Source of the DNA: Nageia nagi
Taxonomy: Eukaryota; Pinophyta
NCBI GenBank assembly: GCA_050084985.1
Contig: JBITNC010000001.1
Span: forward strand, 118,544,001 to 118,608,000
Length of the DNA: 64,000 nt
Reading direction: 5' to 3'
A model generated the notes under the pieces. It was not told the origin of the DNA. It was given only the letters and a program-made list of their open reading frames with translations, and searched no databases. Positions 11,917-24,236 of this stretch are shown piece by piece. Each line of letters starts with the position of its first letter. The stretch's first letter is position 1. The position numbers and the translations under genes were made by a program.

Positions 11917-12700
11917 CACTCTTCAATTCCAAACTTATGCAAAATATTTAAGATATATTTGGATTGAATAAGGTTTATGCAAAATATTTAAGATATATTT
12001 GGATTGAATAAAGTAAGTACAATATTTACATTGATACACTTACATACCAAGGTAGTACTACAAGAGACCAAGATTAATCATCTAAAATTTTATCTTAAGT
12101 TTGAATATGTACTCATTGATAATTATCATATTATTCCCTATAATCAAAATATCATCCACATATAGAAGGAACAAGACCAATTCTTTTTCTTTGTTGAGCA
12201 CATATACATCTATATCTGAGTAGCATTTGGAGAATCCAATAGTTTCAAAATATCCTAAAATTATTTTATACCAAGCTCTTGGTGCTTCTTAAGTCCATAC
12301 AAAGACTTATTTAGCAAACATGGTACTCTTTCCCTTTCACAACAAATCCTTTAGGTTGACTCATGTATATATCAATATCTAGGTTACCATTGAGAAAACT
12401 ATTTTTCACATCAAGTTGGAGTACCTTCTAACCTTAAGCTACTAAAAGGGAAAGGATCATCTGACTGTATCTATTTTTACTATAATAAATTTTATATTTT
12501 TGAGTGAAATCCTTAGCTACTAACCTTGCCTTATATTATTATTCTCACCATTTGAATTATACTTGACTTTGTAAATCCATTTATTTCCAATTGCATTCCT
12601 TATAGTTAGATATAGGACCAAGTCCTAAGTTCCATTTTTATAAGAGGTTCATATTCCAACTTCATGGCATCCATCTAACAAGGATGTTTGGAAGCCTCCT
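11917..12700 (-). pseudogene. copia reverse transcriptase (element C)
   Basis: The catalytic box is read as LFLLYVDDILIIGNN near 12170-12130 with both aspartates kept. Upstream, QLDVKNSFLNGNLDIDIYM and SQPKGFVVKGKE (about 12420-12330) form the usual copia RT core, and KWIYKVKYNSNGE (about 12585-12545) the N-terminal end. Stops and frameshifts interrupt it. This is the second part of the RT split by the CACTA insertion. Confidence 0.85.
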
Positions 12701-12899
12701 TAGAGTTTGAATGTTCATTATGTTTATTAATTTTAGTAAATAGAGACTTATTAAAAGTCACACTTCTAGTTATCCTATGAGTTAGAGAATTTTACTATTC
12801 TAATGACTTATCTGAAGTGATATCCAACCACTTAGGTATTTTTGAAGAGTATTCAAAGTCTTCACTTTAAAAAGAGTCATAAGTGCATTCATTAAACTT

Positions 12900-13870
12900 A
12901 ACATCCATTGAAACAAGCATTTCTTTTGATGAAAGAGAGTAGAGCCTATAACCTCTATGTTGACTATCATAACCTGTAAAGATGAATTTTTATGATTTAT
13001 TATCTAACTTATTCCTTTTCTTGAAAACTACAAAGGAGAAATATTTACAACCAAAAACTCTGTGATGAGAAGGTTTAGGTTTCTTTTCAATCTATGTATC
13101 ATAAGGAGTTTTACCTTCAATTTCTTTTGTGACACACCTATTTAAGGTGTACATAGAAGTACTCATAGTTTTACCCTATAAAAATTTAGCAATATTATCC
13201 ATCATGTATTTAACCATTTCTATTATGGTCCTATTATTCCTTTCTACAACACAATTTTATTATGGGTATAAGGATTGTGAATTAGCTTTTGATTCCATGC
13301 TTTATACAAAAGTTAGTGAACTCATTGCTAATATATTCACCACTATTATTTGATGTTAACATTTTTATTTTTAAGTTATTTTGATTTTAAATTAAGGTAT
13401 TAAAATACTTTGTACATATCAAAGGTTTTATCTTTATGCTCAAGTAGATAATTGAAGGTCATCTTACTAAATTTATCTATCAAGGTAAGGGCATAAGATT
13501 CTCCTCTAAGTGGTTTAGTTTGAAATAAACTCATCAAATTTGAATGTATCAATTGTATATGTTGGGTTTCCATTATTTCCTTATCCTTTTGAAATTTTTA
13601 AATTTTCATCTTTCCTAAGATGAAATCTTCACAAACACCAATGGTAGGTGATATTCAAGGTAATCATTTCACAAGTTCTTTATTTTTTATTAGTTGGATT
13701 CTTTCATGATTTAGGTGGCCTAATATTTGGTGCCAAAGGTTTCCCTTAGAGAAAATATTTGTAGCGAGTAATAACCTAGTAGGCACTTTCAATTATATAA
13801 TTTTTTATACAACCTTTTATCAAGGTGGAAAATCCTTTCCTTATGCTCCAATAATTTGAGTTGAACTCAA
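12900..13870 (-). pseudogene. copia integrase (element C)
   Basis: The minus-strand frames show decayed integrase. The third catalytic block near 13260-13215 reads NCVVERNNRTIIEM with the Glu intact, preceded by two TAA codons where the family usually has Gln. The zinc-binding GAG-pre-integrase part lies near 13640-13800 and the C-terminal part near 12900-13130. Unlike elements B, D, E and H, the catalytic Glu here survived. Confidence 0.8.
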
Positions 13871-13877
13871 AGGAGCA

Positions 13878-14115
13878 TTATTTCCTTGCTACTTGAATAA
13901 TTAATAGAAGATTAATTCTTAACTTAGACACATAAAGCACATCTTCAATAATTTTCCCATGCATCAAAATACTCTCAATCCCATGAACTTCAAGCATTGA
14001 GTTGTAACCAATCACCATCACATCCTTTTTGTGTTTATGGAAATTTCCAAACTTTTCTCTTTCAAACCACATGTGGTTAGTGCAACCAGTATCAACTATC
14101 CAATCATTTGAAAAT
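13878..14115 (-). pseudogene. copia protease (element C)
   Basis: It reads NDWIVDTGCTNHMWFEREK at about 14113-14057, with the active-site Asp-Thr-Gly and the copia-typical CTNHM, and continues through VMVIGYNSMLEVHGIESI and LYVSKLRINLL to 13878. The frame is open for most of this length, making it the best kept part of C. Confidence 0.85.
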
Positions 14116-14119
14116 GAAT

Positions 14120-15042
14120 GAGACTTGGAGTAAAGATGAAAAATATAAGTACTTTTATTATTTTTATTCTCTTTGAATTTGTTTACTTTCTCATTTGCCT
14201 TTTCCTCATTTTCCTCTTTTTTCTTCTTGAAATATTGTTCCTCTTTATGGCCATAAATACCAAAAAATTTAAAATTACCATGAAATCTTTCCTTATTTGA
14301 TTTATTTGACTTTGTTTTATCATAATGTTTCTTTTAATGATTTATTATTGAATTCTTTATTTGACAATCATAATCTATGTCTTATTGTGATTCTTGAACT
14401 TCTTTTTGGAGTGGGGTTTGGTTGCACCTAAATCAATGTTATGGTACTTTTGAGTATCAAGAGTTTCTTATTGAGAGTCTCTTCATACTTCAAGACAAAC
14501 CTAGAAAAATTATCCAATAATAAAGTTCCTCTTCATTATCATGCCTTATCTCAATGATATTCATGAAGTGACTAAATGTACTTGAGAGGTTTTGTATTAT
14601 TATGAATACTATGAATTCATCATTGATCTAGCTGCACCCATAACCCATGAGTTGAGTACTTACATCAAAAATTTTATTCAAGTAAATTACCACATTATCA
14701 TCTTGCCATTGATGAGATTAAAAGAATCTTTAGAGAATGGTGAACCTTCTAGAAATGTTTTATCCAAGGTAGATCTTTTTAACTATATCCCATGCTTCTT
14801 TAGCATAAGTTGAGGTTGAATTCATGAGGAGAACTTCATCTAAGATTGCTTGAAAGCTCACTGAAGTTGCTAACAATTTTTTTGTTATACATTTGTAGTG
14901 CTCTAGAATTTTTTGGGGTGACTTATGTTTCATTCACTAGTTACTAAAGTTTGTGTGCTTGAAGCTTTGCCTTTAACCTTGGTTCCTAAATACTAGAATT
15001 GGTACCATCAAGGACATGTTTAAGCGAAAACGAATATCCCAT
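14120..15042 (-). pseudogene. copia gag (element C)
   Basis: It starts at the ATG complementary to 15040-15042 with MGYSFSLKHVLDGTNSS, the same start as elements A and B. At about 14275-14225 a zinc knuckle is read as NFKFFGIYGHKEEQYF, keeping Gly-His but not the cysteines. Many stops. It would be the capsid and nucleocapsid precursor. Confidence 0.8.
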
Positions 15043-15641
15043 TTTTTCTACAAAATAATCATGAAAGCAACATTATATTATGTAACAATCATAATTAAAT
15101 TAATGAACCATCATTATTGAATTGTTAACCAAAGTGATAAAAAAGTTAAAAAACTTATCCAACATGTTGAAATTGTAGAAAAAGAAAGAACTTAGGCAAA
15201 TTGGCAAATTGCAAGTTAATTGAATGAAGTTTGTAATTTTTAAGTTAATAGATTGTTATAAGTAAAGTTAATGATTGTAATTTATGTTAGGGAATATTTT
15301 TTAACATAAAAAATATAACCATACATAAGGGTTAGTAGTTTTCTTATCTAATGGTTAGTTACATGATAAAGCTTCAAGAGATTTTATAGCATGCTCTTAT
15401 TAAACTAACACAAGTGTCTTAACAACTTTTAAAAAAAGCAAATGTAACAAATATAATCTTGCTTAAGGAAGACTCATTTCCAAAGGAATATTCATCTCCA
15501 TATCCATCCAATCATCTTCATTAACTAAACTAAGGTATGAAAGAGTCCAATATAACCCCTAGTTTGGCACCTTTGTCTTACAAGTATCAACCATTTTTCA
15601 AACTTAATTTGTTCTTCTTTCTTATTGGATTTATTCCAAAG
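15043..15641 (-). other. start of leader of copia element C
   Basis: AT-rich, with no coding sequence recognised. By position it is the leader upstream of gag, cut at 15641 by the LTR of gypsy element D. If the nesting idea is right, it resumes at 23459. Confidence 0.5.
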
Positions 15642-16335
15642 TGTTATAATCAAAATAATAATAATTAGATTTATTTATAGTAAATTAAATTCAACCAATT
15701 AACTATGAAATAACCAAAAAATGATGAAATGAAATATGATAATGACCTAATTAACCTTGTCCTATCAAACTAGATTTATGAAAGATATAAACCTATACTT
15801 GTGATGATAAATGAAGGTGATATACAATCAAAAAAGTAGAAATTAAGAGATTATATGAATAACAAATCCATGGAAATAACCTCAACCCAGTGCTAATGCT
15901 AGGAACCTAATAGTATTTCTTGATTACCATTCCAAAATACCTTACCCTTTTTCTCGATGTCATTATCTCATCTTTAATGTATATAATATTGTTTGTAAAT
16001 GGATAAAATATCATAACAATGTATATATTAGAGTATAACAAAATCAAAAAATGATAGGTGGTATTAAGAAAAATAAGTCAATAATGACACAAGTATATTA
16101 CCACCTATCAAGGATTCAAGATTATGTCATGTCACGTCATCTCTTTGATCATGCATAACCCCTACTTTTATAGGTAACAAGTATAGTGCTAAGGCTCCTC
16201 CTTAGGATTATTATAATGCCAATATGACATGTTATCATAAAATATAAAGTTATATGACATGTTTCCATCTATAAATTATTTTGAATACCTAAAGGGTATT
16301 TAAATTAGATTAAAATTCCTTTTTAAGTGTTAACA
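15642..16335 (-). repeat. 3' LTR of gypsy element D
   Basis: On the minus strand it starts TGTTAACACTTAAAAAGG and ends GATTATAACA. It matches 22732-23458 throughout, for example ccacctatcaaggattcaagatta and taggtaacaag. It is preceded on the minus strand by the purine-rich CAAAGGTGGGTATT (about 16336-16349), a PPT candidate. Confidence 0.85.
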
Positions 16336-17290
16336 AATACCCACCTTTGAATATGGGTTGATGCTTTTGGGATAAAATATAATCAAAGCATAAATTCAAT
16401 GTATAACAAGAAAAGTAAGAAATTACTCCTTAAAAATTTATCTCATAGTGACAACTTTGGATTCCCTAATTGTTTTCCTATATTATGCCCTCTCTTTGTC
16501 TTGGTTACAACATGATGGATGTCTCATCATAGGAGAAAGTCAAGGTAAATATAAAGGGACCTAAAAAGAGATTAAAAAGAAAATATTTTTGCATAATATA
16601 TCTCAAATATAGAAATTAAACATCATGGTATGGAAAATATGTAAGTGATAATATATAAAACCTATCCTTGGTGACTTACCCACCAAGAACTATGAAGATA
16701 TATTGTCAATTTAAATTGATTAGCTTAGTTTCACAAGCCACCTTGTTTCCATAGATTTTTGATATGGATGATCCTTCCTTACAAAGGTGCTAAATGATAA
16801 GATTGATCCTTCCTTAAAAAGGTATTAAATGATAAGTGTGACCAACTTGGTTTCCCAAGCCACCATGTTTCCATGGATTTTTTGATAATAGTAACCCATT
16901 TGTACAAATGCATCAAATGATATGAATAATGATAGAAAAACCATTTTGATATATTTTCATAATCATAATTTATGATAAAGCAATTTATTATGAAAAAGAA
17001 GGTAAAAGAAAGAAACAAATTAACTTTTTTCATTTTTTTACCATGATTTAGAAGAGATGATTAAATTTTGAATATTTTTAACCAATTTAACATAGCAATG
17101 TCACCTAGAACATAACATCATTGTTGGATTATTTTTTCATTTTTATTGAAAGGTTAGTATCCAAAGATGAAGGAATGCATAATTTGATGAAAAATATTAG
17201 ACATAAAACTTTTTGAAATGCATAAGATTAACTGGATTACATTCTTATTTACCATCAATTGTAAATAATTTATATGCATATTTTCTATAA
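16336..17290 (-). other. 3' untranslated part of element D with direct repeats
   Basis: No coding sequence. It contains a direct repeat of about 122 bp spacing (gtttcacaagccacc at 16728, gtttcccaagccacc at 16850) and, within it, a 36-bp tandem pair (gatccttccttacaaaggtgctaaatgataa and a variant). These lie between integrase and PPT. Confidence 0.65.
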
Positions 17291-17299
17291 GTTGCAATC

Positions 17300-18300
17300 A
17301 CAATGTAAGGACCTATATAGTTAGGCTCAAACATACTTTTTTAAATTTTCAAGAGCTTTAGTGTTGGAAAGCTTTTGTTTTAAGACTAGGTCACCAACCT
17401 TGAACTCTTTAGGCTTGATCTTTTTTCTATATGATTTTTGAATTCGAGAATGATATACATGAAGGTGTTCTAGAGCATTAACCCTTTCTTCATCTTGGAC
17501 CTCTATTTTGGGCTAATCTAGCTTTCCTTCTATCTTCATTGGGAATGCGATCATCTAGTGATACATGAAGCGATGGGTTCTCTAGTTCTAGTGGAATTAT
17601 GGCTTCATCACTATACATGAAGGAGAAAGAATTTTTCCATCAAAATTCCTAATACTTGTTCTATATGTCCATAAAGCATAAGGAAGTTGCTCATGCCAAT
17701 CTTTACAATACTATGCAATAGTTTTATATAAGATACTCTTAATAACTATATTAGATGCTTTGGCTTGACCATTACTTGGTGGATAATAAGGTGTAAATTT
17801 TTTTTTCAATATGATATTTATCACAAAATTCTTTAAATTCATTATCTCTAAAGATTTTATAATTATCCATGAATAATTTAGAAGGTACACCATATCTAGA
17901 AATGATAAATTCAATAAGAAATTTAACAATGTTACCTCCTTTTACAGACTACATAGGTATAGCCTCCACCTATTTTATGAATTATTATATAGCTATAATG
18001 ATAAACTTATTTCTATATCTTGAAATAGGGTTAACTTTACCAATAAAATCAAGTACCCAAATAGAAAAGGACCAAGGAGATACAATATAGTGCCAACCAT
18101 GAGAAGGATAAGGCTGAAGCTTAGCATTTTTTGACATTGCTCACATTTATTAACATGTAATTCATAATATTCAAGTATATTAAGAAAATAATAACCTAGT
18201 ATAAGAAACCTTTGATAAATAAATTTAGCACTAAAGTATCCTCCACATTCACTAGCATGAGCTTGATGAAGGGCCATTTCTACTTCATGCCTAGTTAAAC
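17300..18300 (-). pseudogene. gypsy integrase (element D)
   Basis: The zinc-binding domain is read at 18277-18110 (AHASECGGYFSAKF ... ELHVNKCEQCQK; the first His of the pair is kept, then the C-x2-C). The core lies at 18070-17700, with the last catalytic block YPPSNGQAKASN, in which the catalytic Glu is Lys (AAA). The C-terminal part (about 17440-17300) includes text resembling GPY/F modules. Stops and frameshifts separate the blocks. Confidence 0.85.
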
Positions 18301-18518
18301 ATATAAGAAGAGCACCATCAAAAGACCTTCTATATAATAAAGTACTAATGATGACATATTTTGTAGTTAGATTTTTATTTCTAATTGTACCATTATGATA
18401 GAAGGCATTAGCAACAATATCATCTTTAAGATAATAAAAAATATCTTGGTACCATTCACATACATTGATACAAGTAGTTGCATAACATTAATCTTCAACA
18501 ACATCTTTAATAACATGT

Positions 18519-19190
18519 TCATGAGATGGATTCCTCATATTCTATGTAAATAGGAGAAAGGGAAGTGGCACTAGCCATAACATCAACATACCTATTATTG
18601 TCTCTTGCAATGTTGTCATTTGCATACTCATTAAAGTAGATGAGAAGACTTTTCATCACTTCTTTGTCTAGTTGCAACTTGTTATCTTTGGCATTATATA
18701 TTTTTGACACTTTCTTCACTATTAGATAAGAATCATAAAAGATTTTTATCCTTTTTCCTTTTAGAAGTATTGCAACCTTCATACCTAAAATAAGAGCCTC
18801 ATATTTTGCTATATTGTTAGTTCAATCAAAACTTAAATAATAAGACAATGGTATAACATCACCATGAGCATTAATTAGGATAATTCCCACCCCTTTCCCA
18901 TGTATGAACTTATAACCAATGAAAAATAGGATCCATTAATCTTTTTTTGTAAAACCAATGAAAATTTGAGGAAACTCAGGCTCAAGAATGGAGTGGTAGC
19001 ATTTAAATAAAGTGATGACTCTAGGATCATGAAAATTCTAACTTTCCACTTCATCTATGAACTCTTTTTGGGTCTATGATACTTTATTTCTTATTTTATT
19101 GACGATGAAATTAGCTATATCCTATTATTTAATCAATTTTTGAGTGATAAAGATAAAATCAAACTCTTTAAAAAATATTACCCATTTTGT
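18519..19190 (-). pseudogene. second (archaeal-type) RNase H of element D
   Basis: The open piece 18782-18519 reads KIFYDSYLIVKKVSKIYNA and ARDNNRYVDVMASATSLSPI. It resembles the additional RNase H of Tat-lineage elements (D-S at the catalytic site, then a Q/R-x-N-x-x-A-D-A-like end). Here the final Asp is kept as VDVMA. It sits between the ordinary RNase H and integrase, as expected for Tat. Confidence 0.75.
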
Positions 19191-19197
19191 AGCTCTT

Positions 19198-20360
19198 CTA
19201 GAGAGGTATGATTTGGATACATTTGGACAAGAGATATATGAGAGGATCAACTTGAGCTATGATATACATTATATATCGAAGCATGTAATGTATTAGATTT
19301 TTAGTTGAAAAAATTATTGCAAAAAATATCTTTTCTATTGGAGTGTACCTTATTTCATAATCAAGTAAAGTCTTTCTTATATAATAAATTGCTCTTTCCT
19401 TGTTGTTGTCATCTTTTTGAGCTAACATAACCTATAATGCATTTATATTACTAAAATGTAAAGTAGCAAAATCTTGTATGAATCATTTAGGGCTAACGAT
19501 GGAGCATTATAAAGTTACCTTCTAATGTTATCCAAATTATCTTGATAATTTCCATCCCAAATGAACTTTTAACCTTTCTTCAACAAATGAGAAAATGGAG
19601 AAGTCATATCTACTAATTGAGCAATGCATCTTTTGACTTCTTGAACCTTTCCTTAAAGACTTATCAAATATTTCAAATTATGAGCTAGAAAATCAATAAT
19701 GGTTAAAACTTTCTTAGGATATACCTCTATTCCTCTTTGTAAAATAATGAAACCAAGAAACTTCCCTGATGAGACTGCAAATGCACACTTTTGAGGTTTC
19801 AATTTCAACTTGTACTCTCCTAGTTTTTAGAATATATTTCTTAAGTTTGAAATATGATCATATTTGGCTATGGAATTTAGTAGGATATCATCAACATACA
19901 CTTTAATGTTGTCATGGATCATATCATGAAACATACTCATTATATCTCTTTCATAAGTGGCATATGCATTCTTTAGACTAAAAGGAGTAAGGAAATTTAT
20001 CTTATGTCGATCCTCCTTATTGATCCTTATTTGATTATAGATATAAAAACCATCCATGAAATATAAAATCTCATGATCTATTGTTGAATCCATAATCATA
20101 TCAATGTTATTAAAAGGAAAGGCATATTTAGGACATGCCTTGTTGATATCTCTAAAATATGTACAATATCTTATTTCACCATTAGGCTTAGCTATAGGCA
20201 TAATGTTAGAAATTCACATAGAAAAATCAATAGGAATAATGAAACCAACAACAATATACTTTTAAATTTCCTTTTCAATAGTAATGGATATCCTAGGATG
20301 CATTTTTCTAAGCTTTTGTTGAATTGGTTTTATATTTTCATTGATAACTAGACTATGAGC
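19198..20360 (-). pseudogene. gypsy reverse transcriptase and RNase H (element D)
   Basis: RT is open from 20201 to 19827: MPIAKPNGEIRYCTYFRDIN, then YFMDGFYIYNQIRINKEDRH, then KVYVDDILLNS with the YVDD catalytic box. The ordinary RNase H is at 19428-19198 (KDDNNKERAIYYIRKTL, then AQVDPLIYLLSK). The catalytic aspartates of RT are kept, but a frameshift follows. Function would be copying of element RNA to DNA. Confidence 0.9.
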
Positions 20361-20713
20361 ACCAAGATCAAGATCAAGATCAGACATATTAGAATAAGAA
20401 AAAGCAAAGATATCAAAGAACTCTTTTAATAGTAGGTAGTACCTTTCTCATTCTTCCAAGGTTAACCAAGATCCTATTTTGATCAACTTTGGGTCCTCTT
20501 GGATACTGATATTTACTTATACTTATTTTTCTCTAAGATAGAATATTTCATCATTGAGTTGGGGAGGCATAGGTAATGCCCCTAGTCTTGCATCAAAACT
20601 TAGTTGTAAGAGATATGACTAATGAAGCAATGGTGCTAGGATAGGATAGGAATTCTTATAGGGACTCTTAATCTAATCACTATGAAAAGAATGAAAGTCC
20701 ATCATAATTTTGG

Positions 20714-21487
20714 TATGTAATAAATCCTTGAGAAACTAAAGATAACTTGTGCCAAGATAAGTATTTTTGAACTTTTACAATTATCAATTGATCATAGAAA
20801 TGCTTTATTTGATTCATTTAAGAAAATTGAAGTTTATGTGGATATTCATGTTACTAAATTTATCAAATTGGTAGCTAATCTTGATATTTATTTAATTTAT
20901 AACATGATTTGCTTTCAAGAGAGTGAATTGACTAGTAAAGTTGTTATCGAAAAGAATTTAGGACTAAATATCCATGTCAATATTGATGGAATTCCTATCA
21001 AGAAAGAATTAATTAACATTGGTTCCAATATAAATATTTATTTAGTTTAATTGTTGCAAAATATATTTTCCTTATATTTATGCTAATGGTGGTTCTTTTC
21101 ATTTTTTCATAAATCAAAGGAAAATACTTTTGCAATAATTCATCTCTACAGACATTTACATTAGCAATAGTGTCAATTAATTATTTCTTAATAGGAATTC
21201 CATCAATACTAACATGAATATACAATCCTAAATTCTTTTTAATAACATATTTACTATGCAATTCATACTCTTAAAAGTAAAGCATGTTACAGAGTAAATT
21301 ATTATTAAGATTAGCTACCAATTCCATAAATTTAGTAACAAGAATATACATATCAACTTTAGGTTTCTTAAGTACATCAAATAAAGTATTTCTATGATCA
21401 ATTGATCATTGTAAAAGTTCAAAAATACTTATCTTGGTATGATTTAGCTTTAGTTTTGCAAGGATTTATTGCATATAAGAATTGAAA
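20714..21487. repeat. inverted duplication of the protease region of element D
   Basis: Positions 20714-21050 on the plus strand match 21150-21487 on the minus strand over about 335 bp (gataagtatttttgaactttta, gatcaattgatcat, tttaggactaaatatccatg and others), with about 100 bp between. Both arms encode the same Tat-type protease region: GIPIKKELINIGSNINIYLV in the plus arm and GIPIKK with LIDTIANVNVC in the minus arm. The minus arm fits the element's strand; the plus arm is the extra one. Divergence between the arms is moderate, so the event is old. Confidence 0.85.
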
Positions 21488-21699
21488 GGGGTTTTCATTC
21501 TTTCTATAATGGTCATATTAAACTCCATCTAGGCCTTCCTCTCTTACACCACATAATTCTTGGTTGAGGATAATATTCACTGTAAGGGGTTTAGCTTCCA
21601 CTAATTCAACTGTATGTGCCTCATACTATATTTCTTAATCATCCAACAATTTTTGTAATTAAGCATTCATTTTGTGATCTTTAACCTTATGATATTCAC

Positions 21700-22700
21700 A
21701 AAATTTTTCTTCATTATACTAACTAGGTTTATCATCATGAGGATTTAGTTCTTACTTTAGATCTAGTTTGATTAGTCTTTTTTGTAGATAATATTTTAAC
21801 ATAATGGTAGGAGATAAAGTTAACCTAGTGTTCTTCTTAAAATTTTATTTTTGTTGACTCTTTTGTTACTCTTTATAAGGAGGTTCTTCTATGGCATGGA
21901 CCTCTTTATTTTTCTTTTTCTAATGTTAACATCCTTTTATTTTACTTAGTAGGATTTCCATATTTCAGGTCACCCATATCGACTAAGCACTTTTCTTTTT
22001 GGTTAAGCCTATGCACAATTTCTATCAATGGTAGTGTGACATAATCCAAAGCTATGAATTTCAATTTGGGATATATATTATGGAAAAATATGGATGTTAC
22101 ATGGGACTCGAATAAGGGTTCAAAAATCCCACTCCATATTTTTTAAAATATTTGTACAATTTTGGTAAATCTTTTATTTGGACCTTAGATCACTCTAAAT
22201 AAATATGAAATTATCATTTGTATAGGAGCATGATATTTGAAATGGATATAAAATTCCAAGATAAGTTATGCATATCAATTAATAGATTTAGCAGGTAAAG
22301 AGAAGTAGTAATTGAGTGCATCACCTTTGAATGTACTAGGGAATTATTTAGGCATCAAATTATTATTCACTCTAAATTTCAATTTGAACTTCATCTCAAA
22401 AGATTTGATATGAGCCATAGGATCTACCCTAGTATTGCGAATATCATCAGATAGTGGATTTAAATCCCTAACCAAATGTAGTAGCTCCAATAGATTGATT
22501 ATTTCCCCTAGTGTTAGAGGCTTCACTTCTTTCTTCATTTCCATAAAGCATTTTCTTCAATTTAGCTTTAGTTTCCTCATCAAAGCTATTTACCATGGTA
22601 AGAAAATTAGTTAGTTTCATTTTTAAAACACTTGAAATTGAAGATTAGTCTTATCCATTTGAAACCTTAGGCTTTTTGTACAACTAGTGAAGGATAATAT
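21700..22700 (-). pseudogene. gypsy gag (element D)
   Basis: The open piece 22544-22344 reads LVRDLNPLSDDIRNTRVDPM and AHIKSFEMKFKLKF, consistent with the N-terminal part of a plant gypsy gag (retrotransposon gag domain). Further gag-like but frame-broken sequence extends to about 21700. The assignment rests mostly on position between PBS and protease. Confidence 0.6.
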
Positions 22701-22713
22701 AATATATGAAAAA

Positions 22714-22729
22714 GAAGTCGGGTTCACCA
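22714..22729 (-). promoter_or_regulatory. primer-binding-site candidate of element D
   Basis: The complement reads TGGTGAACCCGACTTC. It begins with TGG and lies at the inner edge of the 5' LTR, where a tRNA primer would bind. I did not match it to a specific tRNA with certainty. Confidence 0.55.
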
Positions 22730-22731
22730 AT

Positions 22732-23458
22732 TATTATAACTAAAATAATAATATTTATGGTTATTTACACTAAATTCAATTTAACAAATTAACTATGAAA
22801 TAATAGAAAAAAGATAACATGAAAGATGAAAATGACCTAATTTACCTTGACCTATCAAAATAGATTAATAAAAGTTACAAATATGTACTTTACCTATGAC
22901 TATAGATGAAGGTGATATCCAATCAAAAGAGAATGAACAATGAGATTATTTGAAGAATTGAGCCATAAATATAACCTCAACCCATCGTTGATGCTAGAAA
23001 TCTAGCATCACCACCTAGTTACTATTCTAGAATACCTTTCCCTTTCATTCAATATCATTATCTCACCTTTGATGTATGGAATATCATTCAAGAATGGATT
23101 AAAGATCATATGAGTACAAAGCTCATAGTATAACAAAATCTATAAATGATAGGTAGCATTAAGAAACACTAGTCAAGAATGACACAAGTATGTTACCACC
23201 TATCAAAGATTCAAGATTATATCATGTCATATCATCTCCTTGATCATACACAACCCCTCCACCTTTATAGGTAACAAGTTAAGTGGTAAGGCTCCTTCTT
23301 AGGATTATTGTGATGTCATAGTTACTTATTATCATAAAAATAAAAGGTAGATGAGTGTGCACGATGATAAGAGAATTTATTTAATAAATTAAAAAAAATA
23401 TTTCAAATACCTAAAAGGGTATTTTAATTAAATTAAAATTTCTTTTTAGGTGTTAACA
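22732..23458 (-). repeat. 5' LTR of gypsy element D
   Basis: Direct repeat partner of 15642-16335. On the minus strand it starts TGTTAACACCTAAAAAG. The first ten bases are the same as in the LTR of element E (24237), which suggests related families. Confidence 0.85.
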
Positions 23459-24236
23459 TAAAACTTATCCTTTTTGTTCTCAATTGCCTCTATTCTTGCA
23501 ATATGATTCCTTAGTTTCCTATGCTTAGAAGATTTTACAAAATATTCCTATTTATATTTTTAGAACAAGTTCAGATCAAGAAGATAAAAAATTGTACAAA
23601 TTCACCATAAATAATTCTTATTTCAAGTAAGAATTATTTTCTTAAAGAATAAGGGTTAATCTCCCCCTTTTAAGAAAAAAAAAAAGCATCGCTTAAAAAA
23701 ATAGGTCTCCTTTTTATTATAAGGAAATGTAAGAATAACATCAAAAAATATGCCTCTCCTTTAAATGTTTTAACTTTAATAATAAAAAAAAATCCATTTT
23801 AAGAGAGATTAGGAGAAATAATTTTTTTAAATACACCCCTTTAATACAAAAAATAATTTTTATTAAGATAAAAGTTAGCTCCAAATTTTTTAAAAAATAC
23901 AATAATATATCTACCCTATAATACTATATTTTATTAAAAAAAATGCAATGAGAGTCAATCATGCTATTATTTATCAAACAAAAGATTCATCTAAAAAATA
24001 ATGCATTAAGAATCAATCATGGTATTATTGTATTTACTCCCACCATAAGCTTGATTTGTTGGACAGTAATGGAGGTGTGGGGTTGTTTTATTATGCAATG
24101 CATGTGTAGTAAGTAAAATGTGCATTAGGTGCTTCAACTATCTGACTTGATAGAGTTTTGAGGGAGCAATGAGCAATGTAGAGGTAGTGAGTTTTCTTCT
24201 TTTTGAGAGATTCCCAACAAACAATCTAATTGGATT
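23459..24236. other. AT-rich stretch between elements D and E
   Basis: No gene is seen. It contains A and T runs. It may be displaced leader of copia element C, between the two gypsy insertions. Confidence 0.4.

Larger units (their letters stand above)
8722..15641 (-). mobile_element. Ty1/copia element C (3' LTR to gag)
   Basis: The minus-strand order from 15042 down is gag, protease, integrase, reverse transcriptase, RNase H, PPT-like tract and 3' LTR, so all copia domains are present though decayed. A CACTA transposon interrupts RT. Upstream of gag the leader is cut at 15641 by gypsy element D. The matching 5' LTR is probably the split LTR at 38167-38506 and 46970-47060 (see findings), which would make C the outermost layer of a large nest. 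Confidence 0.8.
15642..23458 (-). mobile_element. Ty3/gypsy element D, Tat-like, complete but dead
   Basis: Two direct LTRs (15642-16335 and 22732-23458) bound 6.4 kb holding, on the minus strand, gag, protease, RT, RNase H, a second RNase H and integrase, in the Ty3/gypsy order. The second, archaeal-type RNase H between RNase H and INT is characteristic of the Tat lineage. The PBS-like and PPT-like tracts agree with minus orientation. All genes are broken. No clear target duplication is left. Confidence 0.85.
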
